Origin: Phytohabitans rumicis
GTDB lineage: Bacteria > Actinomycetota > Actinomycetes > Mycobacteriales > Micromonosporaceae
DNA: 64,000 nucleotides
Assembly: GCF_011764445.1 (NCBI RefSeq)
Contig: NZ_BLPG01000001.1
Coordinates: forward strand, 5,208,001-5,272,000
Reading direction: 5' to 3'
Shown: positions 27,636 to 37,147 of the stretch, one piece after another
Numbering within the stretch: position 1 is the stretch's first letter
How the letters are laid out: each line of letters opens with the position of its first letter
Translations under genes and position numbers: made by a program
Notes under the pieces: generated by a model
What the model saw: only the letters and a program-made list of their open reading frames with translations
Database searches by the model: none
Told to the model about the DNA's origin: nothing

Positions 27636-30600
27636 TCGAGCTGTTTTCCACGGCCCACGCCGAGGCCGGGCCGCGGTACACGCCGCACGAGCTGGCCTCG
27701 ATGCTGCGGCTGCACCCGCCGACGCCGGAGCAGGCCGCGATCATCTCGGCGCCGGTGGAGCCGCTGCTCGTGGTGGCCGGCGCCGGGTCGGGCAAGACCG
27801 AGACGATGGCGGCGCGGGTGCTGTGGCTGGTCGCCAACGGATATGCCAGCCCCGAGCAGGTGCTGGGCCTCACGTTCACCCGCAAGGCGGCCGGCGAGCT
27901 GGCCCACCGGGTGCGCACCCGGCTCGGCCAGCTGGTCCGCCGGCTCGGCCGCGAGGAGCTGCTGGCCGGCGAGCCCACCGTGGCCACCTACCACTCGTAC
28001 GCGGCCCGCATCGTCGTGGAGCACGGCCTGCGCGCCGGATACGAGCCGTCCGCGCGGCTGCTCACCGAGGCGTCCCGGTGGCAGATCGTCGACCTGCTGG
28101 TGCGCAACTACACCGGCGACATGACGGACGTCCACTTCGCACCGTCCACTGTGACCGACGCGGTGCTGGCGCTGGCCGGCGACATGGCCGAGCACCTGGT
28201 CACCACCGACGAGCTGGCGGCGTGGACCGGCCGGTTCTTCGCCGACGTGCAGTCCCGGCCGGGCAAGGTCGCCGCGGCGGTGCGGGACGCGCTGGCCCGC
28301 CAGCAGGTGCGGTTGAAGCTGCTGCCGCTGGTACGGGCGTACGAGGTGCGCAAGAACGACTACGAGGCGATGGACTTCGGCGACCAGATGGCCCGCGCGG
28401 CCCGGGTCGCCCGCGACCATCCCGAGGTCGGCGCGATCGAGCGGGAGCGCTTCAAGGTGGTGCTGCTCGACGAGTACCAGGACACCAGCCATGCCCAGGT
28501 CGTGCTGCTGAGGTCACTGTTCGGGCAGGGGCATCCGGTGGCGGCGGTCGGCGACCCGTGCCAGTCCATCTACGGCTGGCGCGGGGCGAGCGCGGGCACG
28601 CTCGACCGCTTTCCGGCCGAGTTCGGCGGCGCGGCCGAGCGCACTCTCACCACTAGCTGGCGCAACCGGCCCGAAGTGCTGGGCGTGGCCAACGCGCTGT
28701 CCACGCCGCTGCGGGCCGCCGGGGCGCGGGTCGCCGAGCTCACCGCAGCCGCCCGCGTGGACGCCCGCATCGGGGGCGCCGCCGTCCACTGTGCACTGCT
28801 GGAGACGTACGCGGACGAGGCGGCCTGGATCGCGGACAGCATGGTCAAGGCGTGGCTGGTCGCGGCGGACCTGCCGGATGCCCTGCCCGAGCAGGTCCCG
28901 ATCGAGCAGCGGCCGACCAGCGCCGTGCTGGTGCGGCTGCGCAGCCAGATCCCGGCGATCGAGGCGGCGCTGCGCGAGCGCGGGGTGCCGGTCGAGGTGG
29001 TCGGCCTCGGCGGCCTGCTGGACACCCCGGAGGTACGCGACGTCGTCTGCACGCTGCGGGTGCTCGCCGACCCGACCGACGGCGCGTCGCTGCTGCGGCT
29101 GCTGACCGGCGCCCGCTGGCGGATCGGCCCGCGCGACCTGGTCGCCCTCTACCGGCGGTCGCGGGCCATCGCGGCCGCCCGCCGGGGGTTGGCGCCGGTG
29201 CCGGAGGAGCCGGAGATCGTGCCCGACCGGCTGGACGAGTCCAGCCTGGTGGAAGCGCTGGCCGACCCGGGGCCCGCGCCGTCGTACTCGGCGGAGGGGT
29301 ACGCGCGGCTGCGGGCGTACGGACGGGAGCTGGCCCTCCTGCGGCACCGGCTCGACCAGCCCTGCCCGACCTCATCGCGGACGTGGAGCGCACCACCGGC
29401 CTCGACGTCGAGGTGGCCGTGCGCGCCGGCGCCGACGCCGGGCTCGCCCGCGGGCACCTCGACGCGCTGGGTGACGTGGCGGCCCGGTTCGCGCGCGACA
29501 CCGACGGCGGCACGCTGGGCGGCTTCCTGGCGTTCCTCGCCGCGGCCGAAGACGAGGAGCGCGGGCTCTCCCCGGGCGAAGTCGACGTGGTCGAGGGCGC
29601 GGTGCAGATCCTCACCGCCCACGCGGCCAAGGGCCTGGAGTGGGATGTGGTCGCGGTCGCCGGCCTGACGCGGGGCGTGTGGCCGGGGCCGGTGCGCGCC
29701 TCCGACCACTACCTGAAAGGGCTGGGCGTGCTGCCGTTCCCGCTGCGCGGCGACGCGGACGGGCTGCCCCACCTCGTGCTCGACGACGCCGAAGATCAGC
29801 GCGGGGTGGCGCAGGCGGTGGAGGCGTTCGCCGAGGACTGGGCCGCGCACGACGAGCGGGAGGAGCGGCGCCTGGCGTACGTGGCGGTCACCCGCCCGCG
29901 CCGGCTGCTGCTGTGCTCCGGGTACTGGTGGGGCGAGGGGGTGAAGAAGCCGCGCGGGCCGTCCGTCTTCCTCACCGAGATCCGCGACCAGTGCCTGGCG
30001 GGCAGCGGTGCCGTGGTGGCGTGGGAGCCCGAGCCGCTGCCGGACGCCGGCAACCCCACGACCGAGGTGGTGGCCACCGCGGAGTGGCCCGCCGATCCGC
30101 TGGGTCCGCGGCGCCCCGCGATCACCGAGGCGGCGGCACTGGTACGCGGGATGATGGCCGCCCCTTCTTCGTCGGATGACACGGCTTGGCGGCACGAGGT
30201 CGACATGCTGCTCGCCGAGCGGGACCGCCAGGCCCGGCACGACGGGCCGAAGCGGATCGCCCTGCCCGGCCACCTGTCCGTGTCGCAGCTCGTCACGCTG
30301 CGCCGCGACCCGCAGTCGCTGGCCCGGTCGCTGCGCCGCCCGATGCCGGCCCGCCCCGACCCGTACTCCCGCCGGGGCACCGCGTTTCACCTGTGGCTGG
30401 AGCAGCGCTTCGGCGCCGAGCGGCTGCTCGACGTCGACGAGTTGCCCGGCGCCGCCGACGAGGACGCGGCACCCGACGATGCGCTCGCCGAGCTGCAGGA
30501 GCGGTTCCTGGCCAGCGAGTGGGCAGACCGTACGCCGGTCGAGGTCGAGGTGCCGTTCGCCACGGTGATCGCCGGCGTGGTCGTACGAGGGCGGATGGAC

Positions 30601-30879
30601 GCGGTCTTCGCCGACCCGGGCCGGCGGTACGACGTGGTCGACTGGAAGACCGGCCGCCAACCGTCCGGTGTGGAGGCGACCGCCGCCGCGGTGCAGCTCG
30701 CCGCGTACCGGGTGGCGTGGGCGGAGCTGACCGGGGTGCCGGTCGAGCACGTGCGGGCCGCGTTCCACTACGTGCGCGAGGGTGTGACCGTGCGCCCCGC
30801 CGACCTGCTCGACGCGGCGGGGCTGACCGCGCTGCTGAGCGCCGTACCCGTGGAGAGCCTTGAGCGGAACTCCGGTTGA
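27632..30879 (+). CDS. adnB: AdnB-like helicase-nuclease subunit, frameshifted in this sequence
   Basis: Second AdnAB subunit, about 1,082 residues when corrected. Helicase motifs are GAGSGKTETMAARVLWL, LTFTRKAAGEL, DEYQDTSHAQ, GDPCQSIYGWRGAS and LTAHAAKGLEWDVV. The C-terminal nuclease is seen in VVRGRMDAVFADPGRRYDVV with WKTGR. The frame breaks at CCC 29360-29362; restoring a C joins HRLDQP to LPDLIADVERTTGLDVEV. It begins at ATG 27632 overlapping the adnA stop, so the two subunits are made together. The pair unwinds and digests DNA ends before recombination. The break is probably a sequencing error. Confidence 0.86.
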
Positions 30880-30927
30880 GCGCCGTCGTGAGCGACCCCG
30901 GCTCCCAGCGGAACTGGAAGGTGACCC

Positions 30928-32096
30928 ATGATTCGCATCGACAACGCGCAGCGGCGGGCCCGGCTCGCCGTACGCCATCACCTGGCCCGGCCGCGCGGGC
31001 GGCGACCCCGGCGGCGGCGACCGAGGGCGTCGTGGCCCTGCACTCCACCGACCCGGCGTCGGTGTTCCTGTCCGTGTGGGCCCGCACCGCCCCCGCGACG
31101 GTCGAGGCGATCGAGCGCGCCCTGTACGAGGACCGATCGCTGATCCGGATGCTCGGCATGCGCCGGACGATCTTCGTGGTGCCGACCGAGCTGGCGCCGG
31201 TGATCCAGGCGTCCACCACCGACGCGATCGCGGCGGTGCAGCGCCGGACGTACACGCAGATCATCGTCAAGGCCGGCGTCGGCGACGGCGGCTGGCTCAA
31301 GGAGGTCGAGGAGGGCACCGCGCGGGTGCTCGCCGCCCGGGGCGAGGCCACCGGCGCGGAGCTGTCGGCCGACGAGCCGCGGCTGCGCACGCAGGTGCTG
31401 ATGGCCGAGGGCAAGAACTACGAGCGGCGCGCCAACATCACCACGTGGGTGCTCTTCCTGCTCGCCGCCGAGGGCCGGATCGTGCGCGGGCGGCCGCGTG
31501 GCACCTGGGTCAGCAGCCAGTACCGCTGGTCGCCGGTGGAGTCGTGGCTGCCGGGCGGGATGGCCTCGGTAGAAGCGGACGTGGCCCGAGCCGAGCTGGT
31601 CCGGCGCTGGCTCGGCGCGTTCGGCCCCGGCACGCCGGCCGAGATCAAGTGGTGGACCGGATGGACCGTCGGCCACGTCAAGCAGGCGCTGGCCGCGATC
31701 AAGCCGGTCGAGGTCGAGACGGAGAGCGGCACCGGGCTGGTGCTGCCCGACGACGTGGCGCCGATCTCTCCTGTCGATCCCTGGGTCGCCTTCCTGCCCG
31801 CGCTCGACCCCACGCCGATGGGCTGGTCGGACCGCTCCTGGTATCTCGGGCCGCACGGGCAGGTGCTCTTCGACCGGTCCGGCAACGTCGGCCCGACCGT
31901 GTGGAGCGACGGCCGCATCGTCGGCGGCTGGGCGCAACGGCCCGACGGCGAGGTCGTCTACCGGCTGCTGGAGGACGTCGGCGCCGACACGGCGGCCGCG
32001 GTGGACGCGACCGCCGGCCGGCTGACCGAGTGGATCGGGCCGGTGCGGGTTACCCCGCGCTTCCGGACCCCGTTGGAGCGTGAGTTGGTTTCCTAG
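30928..32096 (+). CDS. Winged-helix DNA-binding protein (HTH_42/AlkZ-like), frameshifted near the start
   Basis: About 389 residues when corrected. The start MIRIDNAQRRARLAVRHHLA at ATG 30928 breaks at CC 30991-30992. Adding one C gives LARPARAATPAAATEGVVALHSTDP in the main frame. The body contains MLGMRRTIFVVP, WVLFLLAAEGRIVRG and WWTGWTVGHVKQAL, typical of the AlkZ/YcaQ-related winged-helix superfamily. Some members are DNA glycosylases that unhook interstrand crosslinks. The catalytic QxQ-type motif of AlkZ is not obvious here, so activity is uncertain. Location just after adnAB would suit a DNA-repair role, but this is inference. Confidence 0.8.
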
Positions 32097-32098
32097 GA

Positions 32099-32136
32099 GG
32101 GAGTGCCACGGCGCCTACCAGCGCCGGGGCACTCCC
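32099..32136 (+). terminator. Hairpin terminator after the winged-helix gene
   Basis: GGGAGTGCC (32099-32107) pairs with GGCACTCCC (32128-32136), and a second inner stem GGCGC/GCGCC lies between them. It starts 3 bases after the stop. No U-run follows, as is common for actinobacterial hairpin terminators. Confidence 0.65.
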
Positions 32137-32192
32137 GACGAAGCGAACCTGGACCAGTCGTTGTCCCCGCTGTTCGTACGCATGTACGAATT

Positions 32193-32606
32193 CTAGATGG
32201 GCCCACCGACACTTTTGACGAGGTGGAGCAGGGCCTCCCCGTACGCCTCGGCCGGCTCGGCGGCGTCGAAGTCGTACGTGGAGCCGAGCAGCTCGATCGT
32301 CACCTGGTAACCGCCGGGGGTCCGGTCCAGCCGGCGAAACGTGCCGCCCAGGAGCTCGCGGAGCTGGTCCTCGCGCGGCAGCCAAACCGCCTCGTCCTTC
32401 TCCACGTCGTCAAGCGCCCACTCGGTGGTGCCGTTGAACCCGATGATCTGTCCCTCGGGCAGCTCGTGCACCTCGATGGTCATGTTGCTGAGCACGAACA
32501 CGTCGTCGTCCAGGTCGCGGTCCGGGATGGCGAACCGGTCCCCGGCGGCCGGCTTCCACGCCAGCCCAGCCTCCCGCAGCCGGCCAGCCTGATCGAGCGA
32601 AATCAC
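32193..32606 (-). CDS. Conserved actinobacterial protein of unknown function, 137 aa
   Basis: The product begins with GTG 32606 (VISLDQAGRLREAGLAWKPA). It contains GDRFAIPDRDLDDDVFVLS, GFNGTTEWALDDVEKDE and LPREDQLRELLGGTFRRL. I recall proteins with these blocks in many actinobacteria, often labelled CpaE-like without evidence. No P-loop or membrane segment is present, so the CpaE name is not supported. A longer upstream frame would run through repeat D and is not real. It is convergent with the winged-helix gene. Confidence 0.72.
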   Translation of the reverse strand: MISLDQAGRLREAGLAWKPAAGDRFAIPDRDLDDDVFVLSNMTIEVHELPEGQIIGFNGTTEWALDDVEKDEAVWLPREDQLRELLGGTFRRLDRTPGGYQVTIELLGSTYDFDAAEPAEAYGEALLHLVKSVGGPI

Positions 32607-32723
32607 CGTCCCATGGTCCCACCCACCGTCCCCGCCCTGAGCCACGCTCCGCGCTCCCCCTCTACGCCGATCCCGCTGGGCGCCCCTCTTTCTGCGCCGG
32701 TCCCGCTCGCAGCCCCTCTTTCT

Positions 32724-32807
32724 GCGTCGATCAAGGGCAAACGGTCGTGGTTTGATCTCTTTTCCGCGACCATTTGTCCTTGATCGACGGGGAATTCCTT
32801 GATCGAC
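32724..32807. repeat. Dispersed palindromic element, copy D
   Basis: The inner arms are 32724-32750 and 32764-32789, with core CGATCAAGGGCA. An outer right arm, AATTCCTTGATCGAC (32793-32807), has no clear left partner. The loop is TTTGATCTCTTTT. It lies in the divergent gap of about 580 bp between the 137-aa gene and the ArsR-type gene. The same gap holds copy E. The 170 bases between D and E show no gene or motif that I can support. Confidence 0.88.
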
Positions 32808-32980
32808 GGGGGTCGTGAGTCTGTCGTGGGCGTTCGCCGTGGAGCGCACCGGACCTGAGGGTGGCCCGGCTGTGTGCCTGGACCGAACGGCCGGCCACTG
32901 CGCGCCTCAGTCCGCGTTCGCCGGGCCGGGCCGTCTTGCCTCCCGGTCCGTGCCCGGCCAACCGCGCTCCGGCTCCCTCG

Positions 32981-33082
32981 CCGATCAAGGACTTACGCGT
33001 CGATCAAGGGCAAACGGTCGTGGTTTAGAGATCAAAGCACGACCATATGCCCTTGATCGACGGGGAGAGCCCTTGATCGGCG
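32981..33082. repeat. Dispersed palindromic element, copy E
   Basis: The outer arms are CCGATCAAGGACTT (32981-32994) and GCCCTTGATCGGCG (33069-33082). The inner arms are 32997-33023 and 33037-33062. The loop TTTAGAGATCAAA is in the opposite orientation to copies C and G. A G+C-rich tail with repeated GGCGAGGC follows to about 33135, like the tails of copies F and G. Confidence 0.88.
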
Positions 33083-33140
33083 CGGCGAGGCGAGGCACGG
33101 CGAGGCACGGCGTGGGGAGGCGAGGCGTGGGGGGAGCGAT

Positions 33141-33158
33141 TGCAAAGAGAGTTTTGCA
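33141..33158. promoter_or_regulatory. Operator-like palindrome before the ArsR-type gene
   Basis: TGCAAA (33141-33146) and TTTGCA (33153-33158) form a perfect 6-6-6 inverted repeat in the only A+T-rich patch of the region, 30 bp before the GTG start. A further TTTGCAAAAAAG overlaps its right half. Its position suits autoregulation of the regulator-transporter operon. Confidence 0.5.
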
Positions 33159-33188
33159 AAAAAGTCTTTGGGGTCGTAGGGTGAGGGT

Positions 33189-33776
33189 GTGAAGGAGCCG
33201 TACTACGAGCCGAACGTGCGGGACACCGAGACGCTGCGGGCCGTCGCGCACCCGATCCGGTCGAAGATCCTGGGGTTGCTCCGCTACGAAGGGCCCGCCA
33301 CCGCCTCCGAGTTGGGGCGGCGGCTCGACGAGTCGAGCGGCTCGACCAGTTACCACCTGCGGCAGCTCGCGCGGTACGGGTTCGTCGAGGAGGACCCGGA
33401 CCAGCCCAACCGGCGCGACAAGCGGTGGCGGGCCGCGCACGTCGTCACGAGTTGGCGGCGCGCCGAGCTGACCGACGATCCGGAGTGGCGGCAGATCAGC
33501 GACGCCCTGGAGCGCCGCCAGATTCTCAAGGCGGTCGACGAGTTCCAGCGCTGGTTCGCCAGCGAGGAGCGCCTCGACCCGCGCTGGCACTCGACCGGCG
33601 GCATCTTCGACAACCTGCTGCGCCTCACGCCGTCCCAGCTCGGCGCGCTGGACGCCGAGCTGATGGCCGTCTACGACCGCTACCGCACCGACCCGCCGCC
33701 GGCCGAGCCCGGCGAGCCGGTCCGGCACGTGGCCGTCTACCAGCAGCTGCTCGCCTTCGAAGAATCGCCGCTGTAA
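33189..33776 (+). CDS. ArsR-type winged-helix transcriptional regulator
   Basis: A protein of 195 residues. The N-terminal winged helix is clear: [40 protein letters not shown] and [15 protein letters not shown]. The C-terminal half is acidic and helical, resembling the ligand or dimerisation part of ArsR-like regulators of MFS exporters. No metal-binding cysteine pair is visible. The stop overlaps the MFS start (TAATG), so regulator and exporter form one operon. The palindrome at 33141 is the likely operator. Confidence 0.88.
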   Translation: MKEPYYEPNVRDTETLRAVAHPIRSKILGLLRYEGPATASELGRRLDESSGSTSYHLRQLARYGFVEEDPDQPNRRDKRWRAAHVVTSWRRAELTDDPEWRQISDALERRQILKAVDEFQRWFASEERLDPRWHSTGGIFDNLLRLTPSQLGALDAELMAVYDRYRTDPPPAEPGEPVRHVAVYQQLLAFEESPL

Positions 33777-35077
33777 TGATCACCGTTAAGCAGGCCCAGT
33801 TCCGCTACCTCGTACTCACCGGACTGCGCTGGTCCTCCGTCGGCCTGGTCCTTCCGGTGCAGGTGCTGCTCTTCGCCGCCCGCGGCATCGACCTGCCGAC
33901 CATCGGCCTGCTCATGGCCCTCTACTCCGGTCTCGTGGTCGCGCTCGAGCTGCCCACCGGCGGCCTCGCCGACCAGCTCGGCCGGCGCCGCACCATGCTG
34001 CTCGCCTCGGTCTTCCTGGTCGCGTCGCCGCTGATCGCGGCGTTCGCCCAGGTGTGGTGGCATTTCGCGCTGGTCTCGGTGGCGTCGGCCATCGGCCGGG
34101 CGCTGGGCTCCGGCCCGGTCGAAGCCTGGTACGTCGACACGGTCCGCGCCGCCGACAGCACCGCCTCGCTGCGTACGGGGATCTCGTGGGGTTGGGCGGT
34201 GGAGTGCCTGGGGCTCGGGCTCTTCGCGATCGTGGGTGGCGCCGTTCCGCAGTTCTTCGGCGGCCTGCGCGGCGACGGCGTGCTCACGCCGTTCTCCGTA
34301 CCCGCGCTGGCAGCCGCCGCCGTCGCGGCCGTCAGCCTGGTCGCGCACGCCGCGCTCATGACGGAAACCCGCAGGTCCGCGGCGGGCAGTGCCCGTGCGG
34401 CGGCGCGGGCCGTGCCCGGCCAGATCGCTCACGGGGTACGCCTCGCCGGCCGCGACCCGGTGATCCGCCGGCTGGTCGTGCGCACCGCCGCGGTCGGGTT
34501 GGCCATCAACACGCTGGAGACCCTGTCACCTCTGCAGTTCGCCGACCTGCTCGGCGGAGCCGAACGCGGCGCCACGGCGTACGGGTTGCTGGCCGCCGGC
34601 GCGTTTCTCGGCACGGCGGCCGGGTCGGCGGCGGCGCCGGCGCTGTGCCGCATCCGTTCGTCGGAGCCGCTCTCGGTCGCGGCGATCGGGACTGGACTGT
34701 CCACAGTGGCGCTCGGCGCGCTGGCGCTGTCCGCGGCCGGCGTCGGCGGGTTCGCGCTGGCCGCGGTGGCCTACCTCGCCACGTACGTCCTGGCTGGACC
34801 GTCTGGCCCGCTCGCGGCCGAGGCGCTGCACAACCGGGTGGGCGCGGGGGAGCGGGCCACGCTGGTCTCGGTCGCGTCGCTGGCGTTGCAGTTGGGCGGG
34901 TTCGTCGGTTCGCTCGGGGTGTCCTGGCTGGCCGCGTGGGCCGGTTACGCGTACGGCTGGGTGGCCGCCACCCTGGCTCTGACGGTCGCGGCCCTGGTCA
35001 CGGTGGGTGCGCAGCGGGCGAGCCGGCTCCCCGTCGCCGTCCCGCCCACCGAGGTGGTCGCCGCGGGACGCCAGTAG
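33776..35077 (+). CDS. MFS transporter
   Basis: A protein of 433 residues with about twelve membrane helices. The cytoplasmic loop 2-3 signature reads [14 protein letters not shown] after the second helix, and a proline/glycine-rich pattern (LELPTGG) precedes it. The gene is coupled to the ArsR-type regulator by a one-base stop/start overlap. The pairing suggests drug or metabolite efflux induced by its substrate, but the substrate is not readable. The tail ([18 protein letters not shown]) is cytoplasmic. Confidence 0.88.
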   Translation: MITVKQAQFRYLVLTGLRWSSVGLVLPVQVLLFAARGIDLPTIGLLMALYSGLVVALELPTGGLADQLGRRRTMLLASVFLVASPLIAAFAQVWWHFALVSVASAIGRALGSGPVEAWYVDTVRAADSTASLRTGISWGWAVECLGLGLFAIVGGAVPQFFGGLRGDGVLTPFSVPALAAAAVAAVSLVAHAALMTETRRSAAGSARAAARAVPGQIAHGVRLAGRDPVIRRLVVRTAAVGLAINTLETLSPLQFADLLGGAERGATAYGLLAAGAFLGTAAGSAAAPALCRIRSSEPLSVAAIGTGLSTVALGALALSAAGVGGFALAAVAYLATYVLAGPSGPLAAEALHNRVGAGERATLVSVASLALQLGGFVGSLGVSWLAAWAGYAYGWVAATLALTVAALVTVGAQRASRLPVAVPPTEVVAAGRQ

Positions 35078-35163
35078 TTCACCCGTTTGCGTCCGATGGG
35101 CGACTGTATCGAGACGCGCCTTGCCGGATCCTGTCCTATGGGGGGATTGGGGTGAGGCTGATC

Positions 35164-35367
35164 ATGACCGAAGCCGGGACCGGAGTGGTACGTGAGTTCC
35201 TCGTCGTGCTGGCGCTCGCTCTGGTCGGCCTGCTACTCGCGGTGATCGCCGCGTTCGCGCCGTGGTACGCCACGCCCGCGGACGCCGGTGGCACGCAGGT
35301 GGTCGAGATGCACGCTCCGGCACTGCCCGGCAGCGACACCGGGGGCGTGGCCGTCGACGCGGGCTGA
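35164..35367 (+). CDS. Small single-pass membrane protein, 67 aa
   Basis: MTEAGTGVVREFLVVLALAL begins one hydrophobic helix (about residues 11-34) and is followed by a short external tail. ATG 35164 is used here. GTG 35152, in frame and after GGGGGATTGGG, is equally possible and adds MRLI. It stands 26 bp before the next membrane-anchored gene, so the two are probably co-transcribed. No known family. Confidence 0.55.
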   Translation: MTEAGTGVVREFLVVLALALVGLLLAVIAAFAPWYATPADAGGTQVVEMHAPALPGSDTGGVAVDAG

Positions 35368-35392
35368 GCCGGCGTGGTGTTCACTGGAGAGC

Positions 35393-36244
35393 ATGCCTGC
35401 CAACACTGATCCGCGGCCGTGGGGTGCGGGCATGGTGACCAAGGCCGGCACGCCGGTGCTGCCGCCACCGGGCGCGCCGGCCCCGGTGACGCCGCCGCGG
35501 GAGCCGGGCCAGGAGCGGCGCCGGCTGCTGTGGTACGCCGGTGCGGCGGGCGGCATGCTGCTGATCGGTCTCGTCCTGGTGCTGGTGATGACGCTGTCCG
35601 GCAACCCCGACCCGTTCGGGAGCAAACCGGCCGGCCCTTCAGACGTACGGCCGCCGCTGGCCCGAGCGTGCCCGGCGCCGACCTCGACGGTGGAGCCGCA
35701 GCCGGTCGACCCGGGCCCACCGCCCAGCGGCGCGCGCACGGTCGACACCGAGGCCGGCATCTCGTACGCGGCGTACGGCGCACCGTGGGAGCCGTGGCGC
35801 ACCGTGTGGAACGCCGGCACGCTCCAGGTGCCGTACAAGGCCGGGCAGCATTTCGTCACCGAGATCTACAGCGGTGGTACCTACCACGCCTCGATCCTGT
35901 CCGCCGCCGTCCCGGCCGCCGACAACGACGCCGTGGCGATCAACCTGGAGTGCGTGGGCCGGCAAGTCGCGGCCGACGTACGCGCCGAGTACTACCCGCA
36001 GCCGACCACAATGGACCTGCACCGCGACGAGCGCACCGTCCTTGGCGGACGGCCGGCGTGGGTCACGGTGTTCCGGCTGCACTTCGACCGATCCGGGCTC
36101 AAGGCCACCGACGAGCTGGCCGGGGTCGCGGTCATCGACGTGGGCAAGCCGACCGCGGCGGTGCTGTACGTGTCGATCCCCGGCACGCACCGCCAGTTCG
36201 ACTACGTGGTCGACGAGGTCCTGGACTCCGTCCGCCCCGCCTGA
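35393..36244 (+). CDS. Membrane-anchored exported protein of unknown function
   Basis: A protein of 283 residues. A proline-rich cytoplasmic N-terminus (PPPGAPAPVTPPREPGQERRR) leads to one membrane helix (about 48-68). A roughly 210-residue external domain follows, with GISYAAYGAPWEPWRTVW, GGTYHASILSAAVP and WVTVFRLHFD. I chose ATG 35393 because upstream codons overlap the previous gene. Similar one-helix proteins with this external domain are common in Micromonosporaceae, but no function is assigned. Two cysteines in the external part may pair. Confidence 0.75.
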   Translation: MPANTDPRPWGAGMVTKAGTPVLPPPGAPAPVTPPREPGQERRRLLWYAGAAGGMLLIGLVLVLVMTLSGNPDPFGSKPAGPSDVRPPLARACPAPTSTVEPQPVDPGPPPSGARTVDTEAGISYAAYGAPWEPWRTVWNAGTLQVPYKAGQHFVTEIYSGGTYHASILSAAVPAADNDAVAINLECVGRQVAADVRAEYYPQPTTMDLHRDERTVLGGRPAWVTVFRLHFDRSGLKATDELAGVAVIDVGKPTAAVLYVSIPGTHRQFDYVVDEVLDSVRPA

Positions 36245-36266
36245 GATCCTCGCGTGCCGCACTGGT

Positions 36267-36304
36267 GGTGTACTTGTGCACCGGGTGCGGTGTACTATTG
36301 CACC
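36267..36304. promoter_or_regulatory. Tandem operator copies before the HicA-like/HTH pair
   Basis: GGTGTACTTGTGCACC (36267-36282) and GGTGTACTATTGCACC (36289-36304) match at 14 of 16 positions, and each is nearly palindromic. Their starts are 22 bp apart, two helical turns, so both present the same DNA face. TACTAT inside the second copy could be a -10 box. This layout is typical of an autorepressed two-gene module. Confidence 0.65.
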
Positions 36305-36358
36305 ACGCTGTGGAGGGAGCGACCGCCATGATCAGATCTGCCGACGCAGGAGTCGTAC

Positions 36359-36607
36359 ATGGTCAGCCCGGGACGGCACCCGAAGAAAGAGATCGCCGAT
36401 GCGTTGCGCCGTGGACAGACGGCCAGCCTTACGGTACGTGAGATCCACCGCGGCCATCGCTGGGGAGAGTTGGTGTGCATACCATGTCAGGCCAGTCGCG
36501 ATGGCTACTCGACACCGAGGGACCCGGGCACACACGCGAAGCAGCTCGACCGCTTCATCCGGGACCACATTCACCCGGAGCCGGCCGACCGGCGGGAGGC
36601 GTCATAG
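36359..36607 (+). CDS. HicA-like small RNA-binding-fold protein (putative toxin)
   Basis: A protein of 82 residues. The block GRHPKKEIADALRRG, then HRWGELVCIPC and STPRDPGTHAKQLDRFIRDH, follows the pattern of HicA-like dsRBD-fold proteins (HxWG and TPxxPxxHAKxI). HicA proteins are mRNA interferases neutralised by a partner. The catalytic histidine of classical HicA would be H33 in GHRWG. ATG 36359 follows GCAGGAG. A shorter overlapping frame from ATG 36328 is less likely. The next gene encodes an HTH protein, which could be the antitoxin/repressor. Toxicity is inferred, not shown. Confidence 0.65.
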   Translation: MVSPGRHPKKEIADALRRGQTASLTVREIHRGHRWGELVCIPCQASRDGYSTPRDPGTHAKQLDRFIRDHIHPEPADRREAS

Positions 36608-36620
36608 CGGAGGGGCCGTC

Positions 36621-37139
36621 ATGCCCGTGCATACGTTCACGCTGATTCTTGACCGCCGACCGTCGGATGAGGAGTTGGCGACGCTGTTCGACACCGGCTG
36701 CGACGACGTGACGTTTGGCGTCGAGGACGGGTTGCCCGTCGCCGACTTCGACCGCAGCGCACCGATGGCGGCGGACGCGATCGCCTCGGCCGTGCGCGAC
36801 CTCGACTCCATCGGTGTCACCGCCCGCCGGCTGCTCGACCAGGATCTACTGACGCTGGCGGACATCGCCGACCGGATCGGTCGCAGCCGCGAGGCGGTGC
36901 GGCGCTACGCGGCCGGCACGCGCGGTCCCGGTGGATTTCCGGCTCCCGTCAACCCGGCTCGGGAGGGCACGGTTTTCTACCGGTGGAGCGAGGTGGCGCC
37001 GTGGCTCCGCGATCACCTCGACATCGATCTGCCCAAGGTGGACCTGGTCTTTGTGGTCGCCAACCTCGTGCTCCAGACGAGGCTGCACCGGGAGCACGTG
37101 CCACATATGTCCGCGTTGACCGACCTGCTCTCCGTCTAG
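36621..37139 (+). CDS. HTH-containing partner protein of the HicA-like gene
   Basis: A protein of 172 residues. The N-terminal half (VHTFTLILDRRPSDEELATLF, then FDTGCDDVTFGVEDGLPVADF) resembles a small ferredoxin-like alpha/beta domain. The middle is a clear helix-turn-helix (LTLADIADRIGRSREAVRRYA) with the basic/aromatic wing GPGGFPAPV and FYRWSEVAPWL. It starts 13 bp after its partner with a GGAGGGG site. I recall proteins of this architecture widely in actinobacteria next to HicA-like genes. It would bind the tandem sites at 36267 and neutralise the partner. Confidence 0.7.
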   Translation: MPVHTFTLILDRRPSDEELATLFDTGCDDVTFGVEDGLPVADFDRSAPMAADAIASAVRDLDSIGVTARRLLDQDLLTLADIADRIGRSREAVRRYAAGTRGPGGFPAPVNPAREGTVFYRWSEVAPWLRDHLDIDLPKVDLVFVVANLVLQTRLHREHVPHMSALTDLLSV

Positions 37140-37147
37140 CTAGACGG

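Noticed and set aside
24290-30879. Reading adnA and adnB as decayed pseudogenes
   Set aside because: Outside single homopolymer gaps every helicase and nuclease motif is intact over more than 2,000 codons, and the same error type affects nine other genes. Only the palindrome in adnA may be a real change.
32193-32849. CpaE/pilus assembly assignment for the 137-aa protein and a longer start at 32849
   Set aside because: No ATPase or pilus motif is present. The longer frame runs through repeat copy D and simple Arg-rich sequence.
36328-36441. 37-codon frame starting just upstream of the HicA-like gene
   Set aside because: It has a fair ribosome site but overlaps the HicA-like gene in another frame. 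Its product has no conserved feature, while the overlapping frame matches a known family.
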